NCBI RefSeq assembly: GCF_012910805.1
Contig: NZ_WTVK01000023.1
Location: 18,984 to 82,983 of the forward strand
Direction: 5' to 3'
Length of the DNA stretch: 64,000 bases
Source: Aromatoleum evansii
GTDB taxonomy: Bacteria > Pseudomonadota > Gammaproteobacteria > Burkholderiales > Rhodocyclaceae
Position numbers and translations under genes: made by a program. Position 1 is the stretch's first letter; every line of letters begins with the position of its first letter. Below, piece after piece: positions 6,897-16,482 of the stretch. The notes beneath the pieces are model-generated. The model did no database searches and was not told the DNA's origin. It worked only from the letters and a program-made list of their open reading frames with translations.

Positions 6897-9512
6897 TCAG
6901 GCCGAGAGCACCCGCGCAGCGGGAAGGACATGGGTGAAGAAGCGTTCGGCGATGCGGTCGGACAGTGTCGCCGAGGCGTCGTGCACGGTGCGTAGGCGTC
7001 GCGCGAGATCGTTGCAGCCGGCGCAGTTGGTGCAGCGTTGCGCGATCGCACCGCCGCCCGGGCGCCCCGTTTCGAGCTCGTGCAGCGAGAAGGCGTTCAG
7101 CGCGGCCACTGCGTCGCGGAACGCGGGGATACCGTAGTCGCCCGCCGGGGACCCGGCGAATTCGCGCTGCAGCGATTCGAGGTAGCGCAGCAGCATGTCG
7201 GTCTGGAACGCCACCGAATGGGGGTTGTCGGTGTCGAACACGACGAGGTCCAGCGTCGGCAGGATGTCGGGCGTACGCAGGTAGCGCTGGCGATAGGCTT
7301 CGGCGCAGTCGGACAGCTCCAGCAAGGCGTCGACGCCGGCCGGCTGGCCGCCGCAGGCCTCGAGGAAATGCGCGACGACGCGGCTGCGACATTGCAGGCG
7401 CTCGATGCGGCGGCCGAGGATCAGGAAGCGCCAGCCGCTGTCGCGCATCATCTCGTCCATCGCGAAGCCCGACAGCGAGATGCAGCCGAGCAGCACGCGG
7501 TCCAGCGTCGAGGGCAGCGCGCCGATGTCGGCAGGCGCGGCGCCGTCCGGGCGCTGCCGGCGCAGGATGTCGTGCAGGCGGTTGAGGGAGTGCCAGTGGT
7601 CGAGGGACAGGCGGTCGCGCACCTGGGTCGCAGCCCACACGGCGCGGCGCAGGTTGGCGGCGAGGCTGGCGGGGCCGTTCTCGTCGAGCGCGCCTTCGAC
7701 GAGGCGGCGCGCGACGGACCGCTCTTTGGCGGGCGGAAGCAGGCCGAAGAGTTCGCAGTAGCCGACGGCGGTGACGAGGACGCCCGGTTCCTCGAAGAGC
7801 TCGCCCCGGGCCTCGCCGCGCACCGCTTCCCCGAGTACAGCCGCGCCTGCGGCCGCCTCGCCTTCCTCGCTGAGCCTGTCGCAGGCGAAGCGCAGCAGGC
7901 GGGCACTGTTTTCGACGCGCTCGGCGTAGCGGCCGAGCCAGAACAGGTTCTCCGCGGTGCGGCTGGCGATCTCGGGGCCGGCACGCACGATGTCGCCGGC
8001 GCCGAGTTCGCCCTTGAGCAGGCTGAACTGGCTCACCGGCTCCTTGGACAGGACCCAGGTGTCCTTCGACGAGCCGCCGCGCTGCATTGACAGGATGTCG
8101 ACGTCGCTGCTGCCGGAGACGCGCGTGAGCCCACCGGGCATCACGCGCCAGCCCTCGGGCGTGACGACCGCATAGACGCGCACACCGATTGCGCGCGCGA
8201 CGACGCGGCGGTCGAGGGTCGGGCTGCCTGCGTCGGGCATCACCGGCGCCTGCGACAGCTCCACCAGTTCCTGCCCGACGTAGGCGTGCGGGCGATGGCG
8301 CAGTCGTTCGGTCCAGTGCGCGCGCCCGCGGGCGTCGAGGTCGCGCCCGAACACCGGCTGCATGCGTTGCGAGGGATAGGCGGGCTTGATGACGAGTTCG
8401 GCGAGATGCTCGACGACGTAGTCGAGCGCTGGGGCTTCGCCGCACCACCAGCTGGCGACGGCCGGCATCGCGAGCGGCTCGCCGAGGAGGTGTTCGGCGA
8501 GCTTGGGCAGAAAGGCGAGCAGGCCCGAGGATTCCAGGACGCCGCTGCCCAGCGCGTTGGCCATGAGCACGCGGCCGGCACGCGCCGCCTCGACGAGGCC
8601 GGGCACGCCGAGCGAGGAGTCGCCGCGCAGTTCGAGCGGGTCGGCGTAGTCGTCGTCGAGCCGGCGCAGGATCACGTGGACGCGCCTGAGTCCGGCGAGC
8701 GTCTTCAGATACACGGCGTCGCCGCGCACCGTGAGGTCCTGGCCTTCGACGAGCGGGAAGCCGAGGTAGCGCGCGAGGTAGGACTGCTCGAAGTAGGTCT
8801 CGTTGTAGGGCCCGGGCGTGAGCAGCACAACGAAGGGCGTCTCGCCGGGATCGACGGGGGCCCAGCGCGCGAGGCTGTCCTGCAGGTGGCGGAAGAAGTC
8901 AGCGAGGTGATGCACGCGTTGGTCGCGGAAAAGTTCCGGGAACAGGCGCGAGACGATCAGGCGGTTTTCGAGCGCGTAGCCGGCGCCCGAGGGGCCCTGC
9001 GCACGGTCGGCGATGACCCACCAGCGACCGTCCGGCGAGCGCGCGAGGTCAGCCGCATAGACGTGCAGGAAGTGGCCCGAGGGCGGGCGCGTGCCCTGGC
9101 AGGGCCACAGGAAGCCGTTGTGGCCGTAGACCAGCGCGGCGGGCAGCGCGCCGCTGCGGATCAGGTTCTGCGGACCGTAGAGATCGGCGAGGACCTGATC
9201 GAGCAGATCCGCGCGCTGTGCGATGGCGGCATCGATCTGCGCCCATTCGTCGGCCGGGAGGATCAAGGGCAGCGGATCGAGGGTCCACGGCCGGTCGGCG
9301 CCCTGCGGGTCGGCATAGACGTTGTAGGTGGTGCCGTTCTCGCGGATGCGCTCGGTGACGAAGGCCTGGCGCGCGCGCATCTGGTCGGGTGTCGAGGCGT
9401 CCAGCGCCTCGAACAGCGGCTGCCAGTGAGGCCGCAAGTGCTCCGCCCCCGCGAGCATTTCATCGTAGCGGCCGGACTGGCGGGCGTAGAGCGAGAGCAG
9501 CTGGTGCGGCAT
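6897..9512 (-). CDS. Fused circularly permuted ATP-grasp and alpha-E protein
   Basis: This 871-residue protein joins two domains that are separate genes at 14798-16234 and 13793-14746. Residues about 1-510 are a CP-ATP-grasp (DUF404/DUF407-type). It carries GTTYNVYADP early, RVHVILRRLDDDYADP centrally, and closes with GGSSKDTWVLSKEPV. Residues about 515-871 are an alpha-E helical domain beginning ASRTAENLFWLGRYAERVEN. These ATP-grasp enzymes are predicted peptide or amide ligases. The start at 9512 (MPHQLLSLYARQ) was chosen because upstream sequence is a shadow of the preceding gene, whose stop lies 8 bp away. The product of the reaction is not known. Confidence 0.85.
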   Translation of the reverse strand: MPHQLLSLYARQSGRYDEMLAGAEHLRPHWQPLFEALDASTPDQMRARQAFVTERIRENGTTYNVYADPQGADRPWTLDPLPLILPADEWAQIDAAIAQRADLLDQVLADLYGPQNLIRSGALPAALVYGHNGFLWPCQGTRPPSGHFLHVYAADLARSPDGRWWVIADRAQGPSGAGYALENRLIVSRLFPELFRDQRVHHLADFFRHLQDSLARWAPVDPGETPFVVLLTPGPYNETYFEQSYLARYLGFPLVEGQDLTVRGDAVYLKTLAGLRRVHVILRRLDDDYADPLELRGDSSLGVPGLVEAARAGRVLMANALGSGVLESSGLLAFLPKLAEHLLGEPLAMPAVASWWCGEAPALDYVVEHLAELVIKPAYPSQRMQPVFGRDLDARGRAHWTERLRHRPHAYVGQELVELSQAPVMPDAGSPTLDRRVVARAIGVRVYAVVTPEGWRVMPGGLTRVSGSSDVDILSMQRGGSSKDTWVLSKEPVSQFSLLKGELGAGDIVRAGPEIASRTAENLFWLGRYAERVENSARLLRFACDRLSEEGEAAAGAAVLGEAVRGEARGELFEEPGVLVTAVGYCELFGLLPPAKERSVARRLVEGALDENGPASLAANLRRAVWAATQVRDRLSLDHWHSLNRLHDILRRQRPDGAAPADIGALPSTLDRVLLGCISLSGFAMDEMMRDSGWRFLILGRRIERLQCRSRVVAHFLEACGGQPAGVDALLELSDCAEAYRQRYLRTPDILPTLDLVVFDTDNPHSVAFQTDMLLRYLESLQREFAGSPAGDYGIPAFRDAVAALNAFSLHELETGRPGGGAIAQRCTNCAGCNDLARRLRTVHDASATLSDRIAERFFTHVLPAARVLSA

Positions 9513-9520
9513 CGTCGGGG

Positions 9521-12500
9521 TCAGGACCTGGCCTTGGGAACTCCCCGCAAGTCTAGCGTGAAGGGGAACTCCGCGTTGCGTCGCACGGGTTCGATATTCA
9601 GGGGACGGCTGCCGGGCGTGTGGCCCATGCGGAAGAAGCGCGCAAGACGGCGCGATTCGGCTTCGAAGGCATTGACCGGGAAAGTATCGTGGCTGCGCCC
9701 GCCGGGGTGGGCGACGTGGTATTGCGCGCCGCCGAGTGAGCGCTTCATCCAGGTGTCGACGAGGTCGAACACCAGCGGCACATCGACACCGATGGTCGGG
9801 TGCAGGCAGGACGCCGGTTGCCACGCGCGGTAGCGCACGCCGGCGACCGCCTCGCCGACGGTGCCGGTCGCCTGCAAGGGCAGCGCCGCGCCGTTGACCG
9901 CCAGCACGTAGCGGTCCGGCGCCATGCCGCTCACCTTGACCTGCAGGCGCTCGAGCGAAGAGTCGACGTAGCGCACGGTGGCACCGGCACCGCCCTCCTC
10001 GCCCATCACGTGCCAGGGTTCGAGGGCGTGGCGCAATTCGACCTCGATGCCGCGCACGGCGAAGTCGCCGACCTTGGGGAAGCGGAACTCGAAATGCGGT
10101 GCGAACCATTCCTGCCGGATCGGCAGGCCGAAGTCGTTCATCTCGGCGATGACGTCGGCGAAGTCCTGCTCGACGAAGTGCGGCAGCATGTAGCGGTCGT
10201 GCAGTTCCGTGCCCCAGCGCACGAGGCGCTCCGGGGCGTAGGGCTGCTGCCAGAAGCGCGCGACGAGCCCGCGCAGCAGCAGTTGCTGGGTGAGCGACAT
10301 GCGCGCGTGCGGCGGCATCTCGAAGGCGCGCAGTTCGAGCAGGCCGTGGCGGCCGGCGGGGCCGTCGGGCGAATACAGCTTGTCGATGCAGAACTCGGCG
10401 CGGTGGGTGTTGCCGCTGACGTCGATGAGCAGGTTGCGCAGCAGTCGGTCGACGAGCCAGGGCGGACATTGCTCGGAGTGTTGTCCACTGAGGCCGATCT
10501 GCCGCTCCAGCTCGCGAAAGGCGATCTCGATCTCGTACACCGAATCATTGCGCGCCTCGTCGATGCGCGGCGCCTGCGAGGTCGGGCCGATGAAGAGGCC
10601 GGAAAAGAGATAGGACAGCGAGGGGTGGTTGTGCCAGTAGCCGATCAGGCTCCTGAGCAGGTCGGGCCGGCGCAGGAAGGGCGAGTCGGCGGTGGTCGCG
10701 CCGCCCAGCACGAAATGGTTGCCGCCGCCGGTGCCGCTGTGACGCCCGTCTAGCATGAATTTCTCGGTCGACAAGCGCGACTCGCGCGCGGCCTCGTAGA
10801 GGTGGGTGGTGCGCTCGACGAGTTCGTCCCAGCTGGCGGCCGGGTGGATGTTGACCTCGATCACGCCGGGGTCGGGCGTGATGCTGAAATGCGCGAGGCG
10901 CGGGTCGGCGGGCGGCGCATAGCCTTCGAGGATGACCGGCTGGCCGAGCGCCGCGGCGGTGGCCTCGACGGCGGCGACGATCGCGAGGTAGTCGTCGAGC
11001 GCGCCGGTGGGCGGCATGAAGATGTACAGGGTGCCTTCGCGCGCCTGCGCGCACATCGCGGTGCGCGTGATCCACGCGGCCGATTCGTGCTTGCCCGGCA
11101 CGCGCATGGCTGCGGCGGCCGCGCCCTCCCCCACCGCGGCGCGCGCCGGATGGTCCCGCAGCTGACGGCGCACTTCGGCATGCGTTGCGAGCGGCGGGAA
11201 GGCTTGCGTCGGGTCGGGCTGATGCAGGTAGGGATAGTCCCTCTTGCTCACCCAGGGTTGCGAGTCGAGCGGCAGGCGGTAGCCGAGCGGCGAGTCGCCG
11301 GGGATCAGGTAGCAGCGTTCGGAGCGCAGGAACCACGAGCCGCTGACCCAGTGTCCGGCGGCATCGCGCGCGATCGGCAGCACGGCGCCGGCGGCGTTCG
11401 ACAGGCCGTGCGAGAACACGCGCATCAGGCGCTCGCGCTCGATCGGATCGTCGAGCCGGGCATCGAAGGGATCGACGTTGGCCGGCAGGCGGCGCTCGCG
11501 CCACAGGTAGTAGAAGACGTCCTCGAAGGCGTCGAACACGTATTTCGGGTGGAGCGCGAGCCGCTCGGCGACACCGGCGAGGAAGCGGTTCGCGAGGGCG
11601 GCGTCGGCGCCGGCGGGATTGCGCTCGTCGCCGTACAGCGCCGCGTCGCGCCACATCGGCTCGCCGTCGCGGCGCCAGAAGGCGTTCAACGACCAGCGCG
11701 GGAGCTGTTCGCCGGGATACCACTTGCCCTGGCCGAAGTGCATCAGCCCCTGCGCGCCGTATTTCTCGCGCAGGCGGTGGTAGAGGTCGGCGGCGCGCAG
11801 GCGCTTCGTCGGCCCCATCGCGGTGGTGTTCCATTCGTCGCCGTCGGGATCGTCGACAGCAACGAAGGTCGGCTCGCCGCCCATCGTGAGGCGCACGTCG
11901 TGGGCCGCGAGTTCAGCATCGATCGCGTGCCCCAGGGCCTCGATGCGCGCCCATTGTTCTTCCGCGTAGGGCTTGGTGACGCGCGGCGCCTCCCGGATGC
12001 GCTCGACCTTCATCGCATGGTCGAAATCGCATTCGCATTCGCATTCGTCGATGACGCCACTGACCGGCGCGGCCGACGAGGGCTCGGGGCTGCACGCGAG
12101 CGGGATGTGGCCTTCGCCGGCGAAGAGACCGGAGGTCGGGTCGAGGCCGATCCAGCCCGCGCCGGGCAGATAGACCTCGCACCACGCGTGCAGATCGGTG
12201 AAATCGGCCTCTGGGCCGCTCGGACCGTCGAGCGACTTCACGTCGGCGGTGAGCTGGATCAGGTAGCCGGACACGAAGCGCGCCGCGAGCCCCAGATGGC
12301 GCAGCAGCTGCACCAGCAGCCAGGCCGAGTCGCGGCACGAGCCGCTGCCCTTCTCGAGCGTTTCCTCGGGTGTCTGGACGCCCGGCTCGAGGCGGATCAG
12401 GTAGGCGATGTCCTGCTGCAACTGCGCGTTGAGGTCGACAAGAAAGTCGACGGTGCGGCGCCTGTCACGCGGAATCGCTCCCAGATACGCCGCGAAACGT

Positions 12501-12886
12501 TCGCCCAGCCCCGTACCGACGCTCATGCGGTGCAGGTAGGGCGCGAGCTCGATGCGCTGTTCCGCGTTGTACGCGAGGGGGTATTCCTCGGCCTCGGGTT
12601 CGAGGAAGAAGTCGAACGGGTTCAGCACCGCCATCTCGGCGACGAGGTCGACTTCGACGCGGAACTCCCGCGTCTTGTCCGGGAAGACGAGGCGCGCGAG
12701 ATAGTTGCTCTGCGGATCCTGCTGCCAGTTGATGAAGTGCGTGGCTGGCAGCACCTTCAGCGAATACGACAGGATGCGCGTGCGGCTGTGCGGGCACGGT
12801 CGAAGGCGCACGACCTGCGGTCCGAGCTGGACCGGGCGGTCGTACTTGTAGTGGGTGACGTGGTTCAGGGCGACGTGGATCGACAC
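9521..12886 (-). CDS. Large transglutaminase with DUF2126
   Basis: The 1121-residue protein starts at a GTG. An N-terminal domain (MSIHVALNHVTHYKYDRPVQ) leads into a transglutaminase core around residues 160-260, with the triad in GSGSCRDSAWLL, DLHAWCEVYLPG and GWIGLDPTSGLF. The remainder, about residues 300-1121, is the DUF2126 region, recognisable by MGGEPTFVAVDDPDG and the GTGGGNHFVLGGATTADSP segment. This architecture is typical of the ATP-grasp/alpha-E/transglutaminase gene clusters. It is separated by 106 bp from the upstream Anbu gene and by 8 bp from the downstream fusion gene. The length is normal for the family. Confidence 0.9.
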   Translation of the reverse strand: MSIHVALNHVTHYKYDRPVQLGPQVVRLRPCPHSRTRILSYSLKVLPATHFINWQQDPQSNYLARLVFPDKTREFRVEVDLVAEMAVLNPFDFFLEPEAEEYPLAYNAEQRIELAPYLHRMSVGTGLGERFAAYLGAIPRDRRRTVDFLVDLNAQLQQDIAYLIRLEPGVQTPEETLEKGSGSCRDSAWLLVQLLRHLGLAARFVSGYLIQLTADVKSLDGPSGPEADFTDLHAWCEVYLPGAGWIGLDPTSGLFAGEGHIPLACSPEPSSAAPVSGVIDECECECDFDHAMKVERIREAPRVTKPYAEEQWARIEALGHAIDAELAAHDVRLTMGGEPTFVAVDDPDGDEWNTTAMGPTKRLRAADLYHRLREKYGAQGLMHFGQGKWYPGEQLPRWSLNAFWRRDGEPMWRDAALYGDERNPAGADAALANRFLAGVAERLALHPKYVFDAFEDVFYYLWRERRLPANVDPFDARLDDPIERERLMRVFSHGLSNAAGAVLPIARDAAGHWVSGSWFLRSERCYLIPGDSPLGYRLPLDSQPWVSKRDYPYLHQPDPTQAFPPLATHAEVRRQLRDHPARAAVGEGAAAAAMRVPGKHESAAWITRTAMCAQAREGTLYIFMPPTGALDDYLAIVAAVEATAAALGQPVILEGYAPPADPRLAHFSITPDPGVIEVNIHPAASWDELVERTTHLYEAARESRLSTEKFMLDGRHSGTGGGNHFVLGGATTADSPFLRRPDLLRSLIGYWHNHPSLSYLFSGLFIGPTSQAPRIDEARNDSVYEIEIAFRELERQIGLSGQHSEQCPPWLVDRLLRNLLIDVSGNTHRAEFCIDKLYSPDGPAGRHGLLELRAFEMPPHARMSLTQQLLLRGLVARFWQQPYAPERLVRWGTELHDRYMLPHFVEQDFADVIAEMNDFGLPIRQEWFAPHFEFRFPKVGDFAVRGIEVELRHALEPWHVMGEEGGAGATVRYVDSSLERLQVKVSGMAPDRYVLAVNGAALPLQATGTVGEAVAGVRYRAWQPASCLHPTIGVDVPLVFDLVDTWMKRSLGGAQYHVAHPGGRSHDTFPVNAFEAESRRLARFFRMGHTPGSRPLNIEPVRRNAEFPFTLDLRGVPKARS

Positions 12887-12992
12887 GCTGGATCTCCGCG
12901 GATTGTCGGGGCGTCGCCGGACGAGCCGCCGGCGACGTTCGGGGATGTGATCTTGTTGTAGAGGCCGGGCGGTCCGCTGCGACGCGGCGCGC

Positions 12993-13721
12993 TCACAGCC
13001 AGTCCGGGTTCGGCAGTTCGGCGAAGGCCTCGCGCAGCCGCTCGCCCCACTGGCTTCGGATCTGTGCGTAGTAGGCGTGGTCCAGGTTGACCGAGATGTG
13101 CGACTTGACGGTCAGCGCGTCGCGCTCGATGACGCACAGGTCGAGCGGCAGGCCCACCGACAGATTCGAGCGGATCGTCGAATCCATCGACACCAGCGCG
13201 CACTTGGCGGCGTCGGCGAGCGTGGAGCCGTACCGCAGCACGCGGTCGATGATCGGCTTGCCATACTTCGATTCGCCGATCTGGATGTAGGGGGTGTCCT
13301 CGGTGGCCTCGATGAAGTTGCCCGCCGCATAGACGTTGAAGAGCCGCGGCGCCTCGCCGAAGATCTGGCCGCCGACGATCAGCGAAGCGTTGAATTCGAC
13401 ACCGAACTCGTGCAGCGCGTCGGCATCGCGCCGGTGCACCTCGCGCACGACCTCGCCGACGTGGCGCGCCACCTCGAACATGTTGGGCGCGTTGAAGAGG
13501 TTGGCCGAATCGGTGAGCGCGAGCCGCTCGCTGATGATGTTCACCACCGACTGGCTCACCGACAGGTTGCCGGACGTGCACATCACGACCACACGCTCGC
13601 CCGGACGCTGCCAGACGCGCATCTTGCGGAACGTGTTGATGTGGTCGACGCCCGCGTTGGTGCGCGAGTCGGACAGGAACACCAGCCCCTTTTCGAGGCG
13701 CATCGCGACACAGTAGGTCAT
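12993..13721 (-). CDS. anbu: Anbu, proteasome/HslV-related Ntn hydrolase
   Basis: The 242-residue protein begins MTYCVAMRLEKGLVFLSDSR. After removal of Met it would expose an N-terminal Thr, and the Asp in LSDSR falls at mature position 17, the place of the catalytic Asp of HslV-type subunits. A Lys follows at about position 32. The length and the SKYGKPIIDR and SMDSTIRSNLSVGLPLDL segments fit Anbu (predicted proteasome-type protease, COG3484). Published Anbu genes sit in clusters with ATP-grasp, alpha-E and transglutaminase genes, exactly as here. The physiological substrate remains unknown, and no cognate AAA unfoldase is encoded nearby. Confidence 0.88.
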   Translation of the reverse strand: MTYCVAMRLEKGLVFLSDSRTNAGVDHINTFRKMRVWQRPGERVVVMCTSGNLSVSQSVVNIISERLALTDSANLFNAPNMFEVARHVGEVVREVHRRDADALHEFGVEFNASLIVGGQIFGEAPRLFNVYAAGNFIEATEDTPYIQIGESKYGKPIIDRVLRYGSTLADAAKCALVSMDSTIRSNLSVGLPLDLCVIERDALTVKSHISVNLDHAYYAQIRSQWGERLREAFAELPNPDWL

Positions 13722-13792
13722 GGCATTTGCTCGCTTGGTGCCGCGGCCGGAGGGCTCCCGCCGCGGCGGCTCACACGCTTCCCCCGCCCGGC

Positions 13793-14746
13793 TCAGGCGC
13801 CGACGAGGAAGTCCTCGCTGATGCGCACGCTCAGGTCACCGATCGAGTCGATGAAATCGTCCAGCCACGCGTGCAGCCCGCGCTCGAAGATGTCGTCCAT
13901 GCGGCCGTAACGCAGCGTCGCGTACAGCTGGCCGGCGCGGCGCACGGTCTCGTCGGAGCGGCTGTTGCGCACCTTGTCCAGGATCTCGACCACCCCTTGC
14001 ATGCACGAATGCAGCGCACGTGGCAGATCCTCGCGCAGGATCAGCAGTTCGGCGACGCGCTCGGGCGTGATCACGTCGCGATAGACCTTTCGATACACCT
14101 CGAAGGCCGACACCGAGCGCAGCAGTGCGCCCCAGTGGTAGAAATCGTTGGCATCTACGAGGTCGTCTCCCTGGCTCTGCTGCGCGCCGGGCAGGCCGTG
14201 ATACTTCACGTCGAGGATGCGCGCGGTGTTGTCGGCGCGCTCGAGCAAGGCCCCTAGCCGAATGAACTGGAAGGCCTCGTCGCGCAGCATCGTGCCAAAC
14301 ATCGCCCCGCGCAGCAGCGACGCGCGCTGCTTCACCCAGTCGAAGAAGGCCGCGATACCGCCCGAATGGATCTCGGCGAAACTCTGGTCGCGCAGCTGCA
14401 GCCAGGTCTCGTTGATCGTCTCCCACATCTCCGCGGTGAGCGTGCCGCGCACCGCGTGGGCATTCTCGCGCGCCGCACGCAGGCAGCTGTAGATCGACGA
14501 CGGATGCGTCTCGTCGCGCACCATGAAATGCAGCACCTTCGTCGCGGTGACCTCGTCGTGCCGCTTCGCGTAGGCGTATTCGAGGCTGTTCAGCGCGATG
14601 ATCGCGTTCCAGCTGCTGCGCTCGGTCTCCGCGTCGTGCGGCACGAGCGACATCTGATAATTGACGTCCAGCAGGCGCGCGAGATTCTCCGCGCGTTCGG
14701 AATAACGGGCCATCCAGTAGAGGTGATCGGCGGTACGGCTCAGCAT
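13793..14746 (-). CDS. Alpha-E domain protein (DUF403)
   Basis: The all-helical 317-residue protein starts MLSRTADHLYWMARYSERAEN, the signature start of alpha-E proteins. The family has no demonstrated catalysis. It is predicted to work with circularly permuted ATP-grasp ligases, one of which lies immediately upstream (51 bp) in the same direction. The fused homologue at 6897-9512 carries the same domain after its ATP-grasp, which supports a physical partnership. The length equals the usual stand-alone form. Confidence 0.88.
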   Translation of the reverse strand: MLSRTADHLYWMARYSERAENLARLLDVNYQMSLVPHDAETERSSWNAIIALNSLEYAYAKRHDEVTATKVLHFMVRDETHPSSIYSCLRAARENAHAVRGTLTAEMWETINETWLQLRDQSFAEIHSGGIAAFFDWVKQRASLLRGAMFGTMLRDEAFQFIRLGALLERADNTARILDVKYHGLPGAQQSQGDDLVDANDFYHWGALLRSVSAFEVYRKVYRDVITPERVAELLILREDLPRALHSCMQGVVEILDKVRNSRSDETVRRAGQLYATLRYGRMDDIFERGLHAWLDDFIDSIGDLSVRISEDFLVGA

Positions 14747-14797
14747 GATCGGGGCTCCGGCGCGGCGGTCGTGGTCGGGGGGCGAAGACGGCAGGAC

Positions 14798-16234
14798 TCA
14801 GCGATGCGGTTCGGCATGGCCGTTCTCCAGCACCCAGGTGTCCTTGGTTCCGCCGCCCTGCGAGGAATTGACCACCAGCGAGCCCTCCCGCAGCGCCACC
14901 CGCGTGAGCCCGCCCGGCACCAGCGAAACCTCCTTGCCCGAGAGCACGAAGGGCCGCAGGTCGATATGGCGCGGCGCGATGCCGCTGTCGACGTAGGTCG
15001 GGCAGGTCGACAGCGCCAGCGTCGGCTGCGCGATGTACTTGTCCGGGTGCGCGGTGAGCACCGCGCGGAACTGCTCGATCTCGGCCTTGGTCGCCGCCGG
15101 CCCGACCAGCATGCCGTAGCCGCCCGCGCCGTGCACCTCCTTCACGACGAGCTGCGGCAGATGCGCCAGCACGTAGCGCAGGTCGTCCTTCTCGCGGCAG
15201 CGCCAGGTGGGCACGTTGTTGAGGATCGGCTCCTCGCCGAGGTAGAAGCGCACCATCTCGCCGACATAGGGGTAGATCGACTTGTCGTCCGCGACGCCCG
15301 TGCCGATCGCATTGCACAGCGTCACGCGCCCGGCGCGGTAAGCCTTCAGCAGGCCCGGCACGCCCAGCATCGAATCCGGCCGGAAGACCTGAGGATCGAG
15401 GAAGTCGTCGTCGATGCGGCGATAGATCACGTCCACGCGCTTCGGACCGCAGGTCGTGCGCATGTAGACGGCATCGTGGTCGATGAACAGGTCGCGGCCT
15501 TCGACGAGCTCGACGCCCATCTGCTGGGCGAGGAAGGAATGCTCGAAGTAGGCCGAGTTGAATGCCCCCGGCGTCATCACCACCACCGTCGGATCATCCA
15601 CGCCGGCCGGCGCCACCGCACGCAGCGTCTCCAGCAACAGATCGGGGTAGTGCTCGACCGGCGCGATCTTCTGCTGCGCGAAGAGCTCGGGGAAGAGCCG
15701 CATCATCATCTTGCGGTTCTCCAGCATGTAGGACACGCCCGAGGGCACGCGCAGGTTGTCCTCCAGCACGTAGAACTCCCCCGCCCCCGCGCGCACGATG
15801 TCCACGCCCGCGATGTGCGCATAGATGCCGTTGGGCACCTTGAAGCCCTTCATCTCCGGGCGGAACTGCGCGTTGTTGAGCACCTCGTCGGCGGGGATGC
15901 GGCCCGCGCGCAGGATGTCCTGTCCATTGTAGATGTCGCCCAGGAACATGTTCAGCGCCTTCACACGCTGCTTGAGTCCGGCGCGCAGCGTCTTCCATTC
16001 CGCATTGGGGATGATGCGCGGGATGGTGTCGAAGGGAATCAGCCGCTCGGTGCCGGCCTCCTCGCCATACACGGCGAAGGTAATGCCGAGGCGACGGAAC
16101 GCGAGGTCCGCCTCGGCCCGCTTGCGCGCCATCACGCCCGGCTGCAACGCACGCGCCCAGTTCTCGAACGGAACATAGTGAGGGCGAATGTCCGCGGCCG
16201 AGGTGTGCATTTCATCGTAGAACGTCGGCGTCAT
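14798..16234 (-). CDS. Circularly permuted ATP-grasp ligase
   Basis: The 478-residue protein is read from MTPTFYDEMHTSAAD. An in-frame Met five codons upstream (16249) is an alternative, and neither has a strong ribosome-binding site. Family features include RVDVIYRRIDDDFLDP, VVKEVHGAGGYGMLVGP and the closing GGTKDTWVLENG. It is predicted to couple ATP hydrolysis to amide-bond formation in a peptide-like product. As the first gene of the minus-strand island, its promoter must lie in the 248-bp divergent region shared with the NAGGN operon. It is paired with the alpha-E gene that follows. Confidence 0.87.
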   Translation of the reverse strand: MTPTFYDEMHTSAADIRPHYVPFENWARALQPGVMARKRAEADLAFRRLGITFAVYGEEAGTERLIPFDTIPRIIPNAEWKTLRAGLKQRVKALNMFLGDIYNGQDILRAGRIPADEVLNNAQFRPEMKGFKVPNGIYAHIAGVDIVRAGAGEFYVLEDNLRVPSGVSYMLENRKMMMRLFPELFAQQKIAPVEHYPDLLLETLRAVAPAGVDDPTVVVMTPGAFNSAYFEHSFLAQQMGVELVEGRDLFIDHDAVYMRTTCGPKRVDVIYRRIDDDFLDPQVFRPDSMLGVPGLLKAYRAGRVTLCNAIGTGVADDKSIYPYVGEMVRFYLGEEPILNNVPTWRCREKDDLRYVLAHLPQLVVKEVHGAGGYGMLVGPAATKAEIEQFRAVLTAHPDKYIAQPTLALSTCPTYVDSGIAPRHIDLRPFVLSGKEVSLVPGGLTRVALREGSLVVNSSQGGGTKDTWVLENGHAEPHR

Positions 16235-16418
16235 GTTGTTTCGATCCATACACGTGTGTCGCATATCAGCGAGGACTGTGCCAAACGGGCTCAACCCCGC
16301 GATTACAGACACTTACCACCATAGCAGAGCCGCGGGTGAATGCACCCGCACCGGACTGGTGCAGGTCCGCGCACAAGGGCGGTGCCCTATCAACCGGGAG
16401 CCGGGCAGGGATTTAAAT

Positions 16419-16447
16419 TTGCACACATATATTTTGTCCAATAACAT
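16419..16447 (+). promoter_or_regulatory. Candidate sigma-70-type promoter of the NAGGN operon
   Basis: TTGCAC (16419-16424), a 17-base spacer and TAACAT (16442-16447) lie in an AT-rich island about 36 bp before the ATG of the first NAGGN gene. This is unusual in so GC-rich a genome. The match is partial. The 16235-16482 gap also has to serve the divergent ATP-grasp gene. Confidence 0.35.
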
Positions 16448-16482
16448 TGAACGTCCCTCGAACAGTCAGAGGAGACGATTCC

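Noticed and set aside
10802..12961. 719-codon plus-strand open frame opposite the DUF2126 transglutaminase
   Set aside because: It is a shadow of a gene with an intact catalytic triad on the other strand and has no coding signature of its own.
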